NCBI GenBank assembly: GCA_964016875.1
Contig: OZ024718.1
Span: forward strand, 5,089,001-5,153,000
Reading direction: 5' to 3'
Origin: Fallopia convolvulus
Taxonomy: Eukaryota; Streptophyta; Magnoliopsida; Caryophyllales; Polygonaceae
Length of the DNA stretch: 64,000 nt
In this document: positions 1 through 10,330 of the stretch, one piece after another
How positions within the stretch are numbered: position 1 is the first letter of the stretch
Layout of the letters: the number at the start of each line of letters is the position of its first letter
The notes under the pieces: generated by a model
Database searches by the model: none
Seen by the model: the letters and a program-made list of their open reading frames with translations, nothing else
Told to the model about the DNA's origin: nothing
Translations under genes and position numbers: made by a program

Positions 1-186
1 GTTGCTACGCTCCCATCCAACTTTGTGTAAACTGTCGGAAGAGATAATTAATAGTAATTAGATTATAAAATATTTAAAAATAAATCAATCAATTATTTTA
101 TAGTGAAATATATTTGATAATAAAAAATCTTATTTTTGCTAGTTAGTTTTGAATACATCGCCATCTACCCTTGCATGTTTTAAATA

Positions 187-214
187 CTAGCAATTAGGCC
201 GCGCGTTGCGCGGC
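187..214 (-). mobile_element. Helitron 3' terminus
   Basis: Read on the minus strand, a perfect 7-bp stem with a 3-nt loop (plus-strand 198-214, GCCGCGC-GTT-GCGCGGC) is followed by a short AT-rich spacer and CTAG (187-190), then T. A GC-rich hairpin just before a CTRR end followed by T is the classic Helitron 3' end. The body should lie to the right of this point. No convincing 5' TC end was found, so the size is unknown. Confidence 0.5.
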
Positions 215-246
215 GATTATAAGACGGAGACTTCATTAGTGTAGAG

Positions 247-357
247 ATATGGAAATTGCATTTTAGTAAATTTATTTAAAGGGGCATGATTTTTTTGGAA
301 AAGGAATATGGAAATGACATTTCCGTAAATTTATTTAAAGAGGCATGGTTTTTTTGG
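247..357. repeat. Two-copy tandem repeat, 59-bp period
   Basis: Two adjacent ~52-bp blocks (247-298 and 306-357) share ATATGGAAAT, then GTAAATTTATTTAAAG, then GGCATG followed by a T run and GG. It lies inside the presumed body of the Helitron whose 3' end is at 187. No coding function is evident in the surrounding 220-980 bases. Confidence 0.6.
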
Positions 358-987
358 TATTAATTTACTTGACTTCACGCAATCCAATGTCTTAAAACTT
401 GTTTTATTACGTATACGAGCTTTCTTCACAACTAAGAAACAAACTTATCCGAGCTTGCTTACGAGCGAAGTTACGTCGACACGTTTTTCGAGACATGTCT
501 AAATTACCCGTTCACATCCAAATATCACATAAGTCGATCACGCTTTTCCAAGAATATATATCCCGAGATTACTTAAGAGCTAAGCAATACGACACGAATT
601 TCAAGGAACATTAAAATATCAAAATTATTATTGAAAAATAATGAATAATGAATTAATAACAGCCGCACGATAGTAATAAGGGGATTTTATAAAAATCAAC
701 GCTCGGATTTTAAAGCTGTGTTTGCTTTTATAGTAGTAAGGATTGATGGCGTGAATATGTTGAAAATGTATATGAACATCATACAGTCGTATCGTATGGG
801 ACTTTGACCCCAAAATAATGTTCAAGTTCACATGAAAAGCATAAATCTCGGGATCAAGGAGAAATATATATGTACACTATATTCATGCATTATGCGTGCA
901 TATAGCCCTAATTGAAATCGATGCATCAATTCTATTTCCTAGATGTTTAGGCATTTTTGAATCAATACTTATACAACCGATCGAGAT

Positions 988-1608
988 TAGGGATGGAAAT
1001 CATATATCCATGTATATGGTTGCCCGATTTATCCGCACACCCAATCTAAATATATGGATAAAACCCAATCTAATACAGGTGATGGATGAGTGATGAATAG
1101 ACTAAAAAATTGGTGGGTTGGATGCGGGTGAAAGGTCATCCGACCCATCAGCCGATCCATTACCCACACAACCACTCGTCCCGTATCATCTGCTTATTAA
1201 TTGTATATAAACTTGAGTTTACTCTTTATTTTGTTTTAATGTATTGAATTTGCATAGAATATTTTATAAACTCAAACTATTTATTATGTTTTATTAGGGT
1301 TGGATTTTAGATAATGGTTTATCTTTATACTTATTTTTGTAACTTTTATGCATTACACAAGTATTTTTTTTATAGTGTAATATAACTTTTATACGTGCTT
1401 TAATGTGCTAGACCAAAAAAAAAACGTAAAATAGAACACATGATTATTTCACTCGACCCATCTGAACACCCCACAGATGATGAACGGACGGTTGACGGAT
1501 AATGACTTTCGTGGGTGATGGACGAGTTGGGTAGAGCATTTAACTCGTGGGTCGGGTGATGGATGGTATTGGTTTCTCCATCCATAACCCGATCCATTTC
1601 CACCCGTA
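988..1608. mobile_element. Possible degenerate hAT-type MITE
   Basis: The left end TAGGGATGGAAAT (988-1000) matches the reverse complement of the right end (1596-1608) at 11 of 13 positions. The flanking 8-mers agree at 5 of 8 positions, so any target duplication is degraded. Internal GGATGG/CCATCC-rich segments near both ends face each other in opposite orientation. No transposase is present. Boundaries are tentative. Confidence 0.35.
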
Positions 1609-1650
1609 ACACAGATAGAAGTAAAATTTATTGGAAGCAAGTCACAAATT

Positions 1651-1845
1651 TTGGCGGTCTAGTGGTAAAGTGGTGCTAGACTCCTTAAGTGTTGTCCAAG
1701 AGATTCGAAGTTCGAAACTCACTGGCGGCATGTATAGAGAAATTGATATTGGGAGGGTCTCCTCCAAAATGGGGCCACGAAGTACCCGGTCCGAACGTAA
1801 AGCGGTGTCCGACCGATCGAACTGGGCGAGCCAAAAGGCAAGACC
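1651..1845 (+). repeat. tRNA-derived SINE-like sequence
   Basis: An A-box-like segment (GCGGTCTAGTGGTAAAG, from about 1652) and a B-box-like segment (AGTTCGAAACTC, about 1709) lie about 45 bases apart. This is the spacing of an internal Pol III promoter. The body continues to about 1845. Flanking AAGCAAGTCACAAAT and AGGCAAGACCAAAAT could be a worn target duplication. It is not a functional tRNA because no clean cloverleaf can be drawn. Confidence 0.4.
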
Positions 1846-1923
1846 AAAATAGATAGGGATGGGAGTTACGAGTCAAAGTGTTATTGTGGTGGTCGGTGGG
1901 GTGGTCATATTCTCGTTGAATAA

Positions 1924-2786
1924 GGCTCCGTTTGGAACACCTAGCTGAAACTGGCAGCTGGAGCTGGAATCTAGCTGAAGCTGAAGCTGGTAGCTGGATT
2001 TTTTGGAGAAGCTGAAACTAAATTTATTAGCGAAATAGAAAAAAAAAGTGTTTGGCAAGTAGTAGCGGAATGGCAAAAAAGCTAGATGAATTGACAAAAT
2101 TACCCTTTAATAGAAAAATTAGAAATGCCCCTTGTGAACATGTGCACCTCACGTGGCTCTTTCCCATTAATGCCCCTCTCCGGTTCAAATTAGTGAAGAT
2201 GCATAAACAAAACACGCAAGGATGTCAATCAGGTCTAGTGTCCAAACCTAAATCCTTAATTACTGTACGACCCTTGTCAAATTTCTACACCCGATTTCAG
2301 ATTTCAAATTTCTACCCTCGATGATGAAATGCAACAGGGGGTTGATGCTAAAATTATAGCCATTAACAACATCAGATTTCAGATTCAAGGAAAGCATATG
2401 CACAAAGCACAAAGGAATTCCAAAGCTCATGGCTATAATCTGATGCACAAAGCTCATGGATTCGTACCTGGAGTGAGCTTGGAGAGACGATGGAGAGAGC
2501 CCGCAGTCGCCAAATCGCCGCTGGAGAAGGATAGCTTCGAGCTAGGTTTTTTTGGGGAGACGATTGAGGGCTTTTTTGGGGGATATTGGAGGGGTATCGA
2601 GGGTAATCAAGTAGCGTCCGAGGGAAGAAGCTGGGGGGGGGAGGAGGGGGCGAAAACTAGCGTCCTCTCGCTAGCTTTCCCCGCTCCCGCTAGTTCGCTC
2701 ATCTACACCCGAACACTGCCCCGCCATGCTCCCGCTGCGTCCCGCTCCCCCTCACGCTGGAAGACGCTGATTTCCGAAATGGAGCC
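1924..2786. mobile_element. PIF/Harbinger-type non-autonomous element
   Basis: The element begins GGCTCCGTTTGGAA and ends with sequence whose complement reads GGCTCCATTTCGGAA. It is flanked on both sides by TAA (1921-1923 and 2787-2789), the target duplication typical of PIF/Harbinger and Tourist elements. The interior is AGCTG-rich on the left and GC-rich on the right (about 2640-2770). The open frame at 2329-2799 has low-complexity composition and no recognised domain. No transposase was seen. Confidence 0.55.
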
Positions 2787-3265
2787 TAAATATGTTTAAA
2801 TCGACATTGGTTTTTAAAAGTATATCAAATCAACATTGTTTATAAAATAATAAGACCAACATAACGTTGCTTTGGCCTTATTGACAAAAGAAAAGACAAG
2901 AATAAAATCTGTTTTTCCATTTTTTAAAAGGAAAAAAAAGACCAAATCACAGTAGCGTAAAAACCAGAATGGAGGAATGACTGACCAATTAAGCTATATC
3001 ATATTTAATCTTGTGACTCGTAAAACAGAAGTGGGCGCCTTCGTCCACGAAAACATTGAATTGGTATCCTTGAACATGAAATCCAAATGAGGATATGATA
3101 TTCTGAGTTTGGGAGATTGATATCTAACGATTTGCGAATGAATCGTTTTGTGTTGATGATGGTTCGATCTTGCATTTGTTGCTTGAATTGAGTGTTGAAG
3201 GCGAAAGATCCATGCTTGAAAGATTTAATTGGATTCTTTGTTGCATAATGCTAGTTGCATGTTAG

Positions 3266-3540
3266 TTTTTTTTGGGGGGTCGCGGGTTTCCGGGGCTCGA
3301 ACTTGCTTTGCAGGGAGCGGTGCCGACTAGTCCCATGTCTCCCCGCACCCTGCCCTGGGCCACGAGGAGGGGGTAAATCGCGGGGCGAAGCAATGGTGGT
3401 GCGCCTCACACAAAGGCCTGCGTCAAGGGGAGCTATCTTGCCCACAAGTGAAATAATTCACATGTGCCACTAGTAGGGCTCGAACCCAAGACGTGATACA
3501 CAATGTGAGAAGACCCAACCACCACACCAAATGCCGGGGG
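3266..3540 (-). mobile_element. SINE, tRNA-derived, 15-bp target duplication
   Basis: On the minus strand the sequence opens with GGCATTTGGTGTGGTGGTT (A-box region) and carries TTGGGTTCGAGCCC (B box). It ends in an A run, seen as T residues at 3266-3272. It is flanked by CTAGTTGCATGTTAG (3251-3265) and CTAGTTGCGTGTTAG (3541-3555), a 15-bp target duplication with one mismatch. Its tRNA-like head resembles that of the SINE at 30141-30331. The body is GC-rich relative to its surroundings. Confidence 0.75.
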
Positions 3541-3555
3541 CTAGTTGCGTGTTAG

Positions 3556-5758
3556 TTCCTACAAGTTTTTGTTTCAATTTTCTACTAAAGTTGATTGTGG
3601 TGATTTGTTTGATATTTTGCATGCTTACCAATTGACTTGCTTTACAAAAAGTCCATACTTTCTCTTCTTTTGCTGCCCAATATTATTAGCATTTCTTCTT
3701 GCTTTTGCTTTATAGTTAAACCATTAGCACCGGTTTCAATTCGGTTAAAAATAAACAAAAAATTCTTTCAATCACTTGACTACAAAAGTAAAAACAATAA
3801 AAAGACACATTCAACTTTGGTGGTTTTAGTAATTTCACTGCTTAATTGCTTGCTTATCTTAAACTATCTTTAGTAATTTGGTTCCATTGCTTTCTTTGAG
3901 TGCTTGTGCTAATATTATAATTGATCTAACTATATTTGAAGCATCTTAAAAACCCCTCTTTTATCTGATTTTGAGCCGTGTCGACACTAGAGCCTTGGTC
4001 ACACGTCTTTTTTTTGTTGAATCATGTTACTTTGCTAGATAATAGTTAGCTTTGGGTGCACTTGTTACCCCTTCATATTTCAATTCGAAAACTTCAGATT
4101 CATACACACAATTGCTTAATATGATTGTATCTATCTCTCTTCCTTATTTCTCGTTTATTAATTGGTTTTGCTTGCTTATACTTGTATTTCATTTAACTTG
4201 ATACTTGTCGGAAATTAAGCTTAAGGGGACTAAAAACTGTGGTTGTCAATTGCATTTCTCATTAAATTGCAAATTTTTGTGTCATACATTATCTTCTCTA
4301 CATATCTCTATTGCTTGTCTAGTACCTTTGCTTAGTATTTTAGCCAAAAACTGAATTTTGCATAAATTTAGTGTAAAGCAAAGCCCTTCTATACCTTGTT
4401 TACTATCTAGTTCGTGGTTACTTACTTCTCTTGTTGCATTTTCAGGACACAACAATGGATCAAGACACGTTCCACAAAAATCAGAGACATTCACTAGGAC
4501 AATTGATCCAAATGGTACTTTGCATGGGAGGAAGACACAAATTTGTTCTTGAAGTACTATAACTAGACAAATCGGAACAACTTGCATATAACGACAAGCT
4601 ATTTTGTAGGCGTTGCTCGATATTGATGGAATAATCAAAGGAGTGCTCAACTAAATCAAGGCCTTAAGCCTTTATAACTTGGCCTCAAATGAGATTTTTG
4701 ATGCGCCATGAGTTTGTTCCATACGAGCATTTTGAGCGCATGAGTTGTAAACAAGGTTTTTGATTCCCTTTGACTTCTTCATCGAGCTTGAAAACTTGAT
4801 GCAATTTGCTGGAGTAGATATGTCCCCAAGAAATGTACGCGTCAAATTTCTTGTTGGCTTAATCGTACCATCCTGATTGTACCTTGAAGGCCAACAAATC
4901 AATGACATCCGAACCTTGGTGAGCCATACTTAAAGCATTTTACCTAAATACAACAACAAGCAAAGGATAATTTGACTACTTGTAGCCACTTGAGGTACAA
5001 TTTCAAACCTTCTTTCAAATCTTTAAATACTAACTCTTTCATGCTGGATTTGGGAGTTTCCAACTCACCAAGCACGTGTTCATCACTTCCAAATGAAAGA
5101 GTTACATGCCCACAGATTCAAGAAGAAGTCTATGTTAGCCATGCCCCTAAGGAGGCTAAGGAAACCCACAGTACTTCCTTCAACAATTTAGTGTTTGGTC
5201 CACTACTTAATAATAAAATTATGGATAATAGATTGTGGGAAAATATTCAGTAGAGGACAAGATGTAAGAGGTTAGCATGGATAATGAAAAGCATGTTATT
5301 CATGATGTTGCAGCCAATACACTCCAACCCCTTACTTGCCTAAGCATAACATGAGCCATATGGACACAAATTTGGACAAGCATGTTGTTCAATCATCTAC
5401 AATTTGGATCCATTCTAATGATGTCTCATTGGTCAAATTTCCACTTGGGTATAGTAATAAGGCAAATGCAATATCAACTTCTTCAAGGGTTGACAATCAC
5501 GAGTACAAGGAAATTAATCCTCAATCTTTCTTTCCTTATAATTTTTATAAATACTTGCTTGTCACTCCTAGAATGAGGGAGTATCATTTCCTTTTGCTGA
5601 AATTGAATATTTCAGGCTCCATACTTTTATAAAGGTGATGAAAATATTCTTTATTATCGATGTCTTCATCCTTCTTGTGTTGTTTTAAGTGGTCAATTTT
5701 GTGTCGATTATATTGTTCCTTTTATTGGCTCTTCTTTTTCTCCCTCTGTAGCTTTACA
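3556..5758. other. No recognisable gene; unclassified repeat-like sequence
   Basis: This AT-rich stretch has short open frames (for example 4972-5253 and 5336-5632, plus strand) with no motif I recognise. Its TTGCTTGC-rich left half resembles retroelement leader sequence in composition, but no LTR, primer site or pol motif could be identified. It abuts the Copia gag remnant at 5759. I see no supported feature in it. Confidence 0.3.
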
Positions 5759-6580
5759 CTAGGTCGAATCAAGGGTGATTCGAGATGAAGTGGGGAGAAT
5801 GACAACATTCCATCGTTCATTTTTCAATGTCAAAGGTTGTTGAACAAAATGAAGATTCTTCAAGGACCCACCAGTTTGACCTCTTCCTCGGCCCCTTCCT
5901 TTGTAGCCTCCTCTGCCTCTTCCTCTACTTGAAGACAAGTGAGAGTTCTCCTTATTTGAGGATTCCCCTTTCACTTGGAAGGTCTTTTCTTCCTTTATCT
6001 CATCACCTCTAGTCAATCTTTCCTTATGGGATTGGAGTTATCCCATAAGTTCATCAAATGTGTATGTATCCATGTCTTTGGACTCTTCAATTGCAGCCAC
6101 GACATGATCATACTTCTTGGTAAGACTCCTTAGTACCTTGTTCACCACTTGCTTGGTTTTGATCTCCATAGGATCTCATTTGTTGCACATTGCTTGAGAC
6201 CCTTAAGAAATATTCTTGAACTGTTTCTTTGTCTTTCATTTGAGAGGACTCAAACTCTCTTCTTAGAGACTGCAATCTTAATGAGATAACCTTCTTATCT
6301 CCTAGATACTCTTGTTTAATAGTACTCCAAGCCTCCTTGGTTGTTGAGGCTAATGCAATCCGAGGAAACACTTCATCATCAAGAGATTGTTGAATGATGA
6401 AGAGTGCTTTTGCATCCTTCTTTCTTTTCTCCCTCAATGCTTGTTCTAGTTCGCCTTCTTCAATGTCTATGAAGCCATCTTCAACAATGCTCCACAACTC
6501 CTGAGATCTAAAGAGAGTTTTCATCTTTAGACTCTAGAAATGATTATTCACACCCTTGAAAATTGGTAATTAGTTGATCG
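5759..6580 (-). pseudogene. Ty1/copia gag remnant (UBN2-type)
   Basis: Minus-strand sequence encodes a Copia gag. The open part at 6108-6524 contains the typical MKTLFRSQELW start of the conserved region, then TTKEAWSTI and a heptad-rich helix. It continues through 6108-6016 with an in-frame TAA inside the usual SLQSHEERL-like region. It ends in an Arg/Gly-rich tail (RGRGRGGYKGRGRGRG, 5759-6016) with no recognisable zinc knuckle. A further in-frame TAG lies just upstream of 6524, so the domain originally extended to about 6580. It is followed to the right by a primer site and LTR in the correct order for a minus-strand element. No pol or second LTR is visible to the left, so the element is truncated. 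Confidence 0.75.
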
Positions 6581-6699
6581 AGTTCCCATTACCATTTCCA
6601 TTGATGTTTTGCATTGCTCTCAATTCCCTGTGTTTCCCTGTGTTTATTTCTCACACGAAACACTCAATATAATTGATCAAGCCCCTAAATTTCTCTCTA

Positions 6700-6711
6700 G
6701 CTCTGATACCA
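6700..6711 (-). other. Primer-binding site of the minus-strand Copia element
   Basis: The plus strand reads GCTCTGATACCA, the complement of the initiator tRNA-Met primer site TGGTATCAGAGC. It lies between the gag remnant and the LTR start at 6714, with a 2-nt gap to the LTR. Confidence 0.8.
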
Positions 6712-6713
6712 AA

Positions 6714-6948
6714 TGTTGTTGGAAAGAAAGAATCAAAATATTGTTGAATTGCATAACTTCATTGAATGATAAAATAGGCTATAAATAGCCATTACAAGGC
6801 TCAACTGAATGCTCACGTTTCTACTAACATCAAGGCCTAAAACGTGGCTGTAAACTTGAGAAAGAAACTAACTACTTAACTAAACTTGCAAACAGACTTT
6901 GACCAAACTGAATTCTTGAAAACTAGCTAACAATTGGGACTAGAAAAC
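6714..6948 (-). mobile_element. Copia 5' LTR, first part (split by insertion)
   Basis: The LTR edge is TGTTGTTGG next to the primer site. A TATA-like CTATAAATAG lies at about 6779. The LTR is broken at AAAAC (6944-6948) by the Ty3-type solo LTR and resumes at about 9950. It probably ends near 10001 (...CATGACA), giving an original LTR of about 290 bp. The right boundary is an inference because the partner LTR is missing. Confidence 0.6.
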
Positions 6949-9944
6949 TGTAACACCCCTATTTTGTAACATTGTGTATTACCGCCAATGACCTTGGACT
7001 TTACCGTCCAAAGTCACCCTAGGCTTTATAATAGTCTTTAACTTAATAAGAATGCAAAAATTTAAATAAACATTACATTTGTAAAGGTTTGCTCACAAAT
7101 GAGACTTAGAAACTTGTTCTTACAACTTAGCCAAAATAAACATAAAGTAGTTCAACAACGAAAATATCGAAACATGGTTCGTACGAAAGAAATATAAAGT
7201 AATTCAAAATAACGAGAAGTACATCCTCGAGAGTTCCGACCTTCCTTGGGTATCTTTGTTCCTTACGGCTTGGATGGTGGCTTCCTAGAGTTTGCCATTA
7301 GTCTAAAGAGACTAAGCAAGTGAGAATGGAAATTCTCAAGGGTAATATGATAATTTATGATAACAGAGAGATATTAACAGGATGTGTTTGAGATGTATAA
7401 TCCTTATGAGAAGCTTTTAGGAACAGAAATGAGTAAATCTCAAGATGAGATAACTCTTAAACCGAAAGAAAGAACTACGAGATTGTAGAACTTCTTAGAA
7501 TAGGGAAATATGTTGGGAACGTTATTATTACACACAAGTTTTGAAAACCTCTTGCGCCCTTGTCGGACCTCGACCAACCTCATATTATTCAGTGCTCCGG
7601 ATCGAGGAGGTAGCCCGAAGGCGCTCAAGTACCAAGCCCAACTTGACAAGCCTGAATACGCATTCAGATTGGAAAGAGGATCGTTCAAGAACCGAGAGCT
7701 GGATCGGTTTTCCACGTTGTACTATTCCGGCCCGGTTTTAGTTTCTTTTAATGTGCATTTGCACTTATCTTATGTCGTGATAAAACTTTCACTTACATTA
7801 ATGAATTTTTAAGAGTGTGGAGGGCCATGAAAGGGTCGAAGTCCACTTAATGGAACGAAGTTCTGACACTTAGCTAGGGTGCACACGTCCCTCTTCCGAG
7901 TAGGAGCGGACTTAGATCATGATCCTTAAAGTCGCGTAAAATTAGGCATGACGCCATACGACTTAATATGTTATATAGATGTGTTCGGGCCGATCTCGCA
8001 CCCCTTAATATTTAATCTATACCAATCCCGAAAAGAGATTTTAAACAAGCAAAGGCCACACAAACAAGCCTAGCAAAATAATCCTACGAACATAAATAAT
8101 TGTAATAACGATAACAATCGGGTCGTTAATTATAGCAATCGATATTCCTAGATTCATTTAGTTTATCAAACAAGTTGTTCCCAACATCGAGAAATTTCAC
8201 GGAAAAGAATTATCAATGCTTCAAGGAGAAATTCCACTTGCCTTGATTTGCGTGCGTTTTCTTTCGAATGGTTCGGAAATTAGATGATATAACGGATTTG
8301 AGCCTTTGACCTAACGACACGAGAGATAACGAACGAATTTTTATTAAAATTCTTTATCTCTTCTAAGGTTTTAATTTCTCTTATTTTTCCTTTATATAAG
8401 AGAATTTATGAAAGCTAAATTATTAAAATAATAATTTCGATAGAGGATTTAAATAATAATATTCTTGATTATTATTTTTAAATTGTAATATCCTAAAAGT
8501 ACTTTATAAAAATAGTTATATTCATATAAAGTTTTATATACTTTTGAAAGTCAAGACAAACTCCTCTTTGACTTATTTTTAATATTAATAAACTATGGTT
8601 AAAAACCAATAGAAGATTCATTCTTTTATTTAAGTCTTACACGTTATCATAATATTCTTTAAATATTTATATGTCTTACATAAATACATGCAATGTGATT
8701 AAATTAAGTGAAGTCCACCACTAAGATATATTCTATAATATTTAAATCTCGTATTGACCATATTAACTACTTTCCTTATAGAAAAACCAATAAAACTCTT
8801 ATTATACTCTTATAATTTATTTAGAGATTTTCCATGTCTATCTATATTTTATTTCTTCATATAAAAATACACATGCAAGTTATTAAAACTTTTTATGTAC
8901 TAGTAAATAATAATACTCATAAAAATCTGATTTTTTTGTCTAACAAACTAGGATCTTTTAAGATATTAGATATGCCAAAAATATTAATTACTTGTTAAAA
9001 GGGATTAAAAATACAAAAAAAAAGGTTTTACCCTTCTCTGATGTACATGTTATGCGTACAATTTGAACAGGATGGAACAGAGGAAGGGCAAGGGGGCGAC
9101 ACACCGGGTGGTCGGCAGCAGTAGGCCGACGGTGGTCCGGCGGGGCTCTGACGACGCGCGGTGGATGGGCTTGTGGCTCGGTGGTGGCCCGGTGGTAGAA
9201 GACTTGTGTTTTAATGGTGTTTTGAAGAAAAATTCAACAATTAAATTGCATAGATTAGGCTTAAATTTGGACTTAGAAGGGAGGATTTTAGCAAGAGAAA
9301 GATGATTGGATTAAGGTGTGAAAAATCTATGGGTTTTCAGCCCTTTTTATAGCAACACTTGACCCCTCCATGGATCCATACCTCCATGGATGGAACTCTC
9401 ATGGAGGAGGAGATGCATGGGGATTGGGCAAGCTTGTGTTTCTTCAATCCAATGTGGAAGACATCCATTGGTGAGGGTGGTTGAGAGAAAGCACAAGCTA
9501 CATTGACATAGATGGTGCTTGGAAGACATGCATAGGTTGTACGTCTAATCAGTCAGACAAGTCTGATGATTAATTTGGAGGAGAAGAAGGAAAAAGGGTT
9601 TAAAATAATAAAAAGTCTTTAGTAGGTAGATAAATTAAAATGACCTAGCGGATTTGAGTGTGTGTTAGTATGGGAATGGTGCAAGAGGTCTCGGGTTCGA
9701 GTCCCCCTCTTGACCCTTTTTATTTTGCCATTTTCCTTATTTTAGCTTGCCTTGTAATATGCTAAAAATTCGAAATTATTATGGATTATCTTTGTTTGAC
9801 TTTTTATTTGCCACTTTGATTATTCTTTATAAACTTTTTATAATTTATTAAGAAAATTATAAAAATATTTAAACTCTCTATTTAAGAGGAAAAAATTTAT
9901 ATAAATACTCGTTTCGTTAAACTTGAAATTTAGCGGATATTACA
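6949..9944 (-). mobile_element. Ty3-type solo LTR, perfect 5-bp target duplication
   Basis: The segment runs from TGTAACACCCC to GGATATTACA, so both ends are inverted TGTAA/TTACA LTR termini. AAAAC flanks it on both sides (6944-6948 and 9945-9949). Read on the minus strand it begins TGTAATATCC and ends GGGGTGTTACA, the common form of plant Ty3/gypsy LTRs. It is 2,996 bp long and contains no gag or pol, so it is best explained as a solo LTR, possibly enlarged by nested insertions. It sits inside the LTR of the Copia element, so it is the later insertion. Internal short frames (7440-7812, 9063-9305) have no recognisable domain. Confidence 0.7.
9641..9715 (+). repeat. tRNA-like Pol III promoter remnant
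   Basis: A-box-like TGACCTAGCGG (9641-9651) and a near-perfect B box GGGTTCGAGTCC (9693-9704) are followed by TTTT at 9717. The flanks of the B box form a short hairpin (CAAGAGG with CCTCTTG). A proper acceptor and anticodon arm cannot be folded, so this is a decayed tRNA or SINE head rather than a functional tRNA. It lies within the Ty3-type solo LTR. Confidence 0.35.
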
Positions 9945-10002
9945 AAAACAAACTCTGAAATGCTGAATATTCATCTAATTTCTTTGTTCTTCAACGGCTA
10001 CA

Positions 10003-10254
10003 TGACAAATCATTAGGGAAGCATCAATGACAAACTTTGATAAAACCTTCCCAAGAGAATAGCAATGTAATTACTATAAAAAAATCCATATATGGGAAAA
10101 TATCAATCACAACATACAACACATCAGATTATATAGTTTCTACCTTGGCATGACTGTTTTTTCTAAGATCAGAAAGCCAACTAATGGCAATAAGATACCA
10201 ATCTTCCCAGAACAATTCGCTACCATAACTAAAAAGAAATATAAAGAAAGAAAT
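10003..10254 (-). repeat. Dispersed duplicate A (exon-like block)
   Basis: This block is similar over about 250 bp to 14868-15107, in the same orientation. Both start at AAATCATTAGGG and end at AAGAAATATAAAGAAAGAAATTG. On the minus strand each copy contains a short exon-like segment encoding GSEL...WLSDLRxNSHAK, with an AG acceptor-like upstream edge and a GT donor-like downstream edge. The gene of origin is not recognised. Confidence 0.6.
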
Positions 10255-10330
10255 TGAATCATGCATACCTTCCAAGAACACTTTTTGGAACTTGAAAAAA
10301 AAGTATGCATACATTTTCAAAAGGTACCAC

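Noticed and set aside
1400..1852. Multiple short open frames on both strands
   Set aside because: They overlap a MITE-like and a SINE-like sequence and have no recognisable motif.
2329..2799. Open frame of 156 residues
   Set aside because: It crosses the right end of a PIF/Harbinger-type element and shows low-complexity composition without a domain.
4282..5632. Possible host gene in short frames on both strands
   Set aside because: No domain, splice structure or codon pattern supports a gene; the area is described as unassigned instead.
9641..9715. Functional tRNA gene
   Set aside because: A and B boxes are present but acceptor, D and anticodon arms do not pair properly; kept only as a Pol III promoter remnant.
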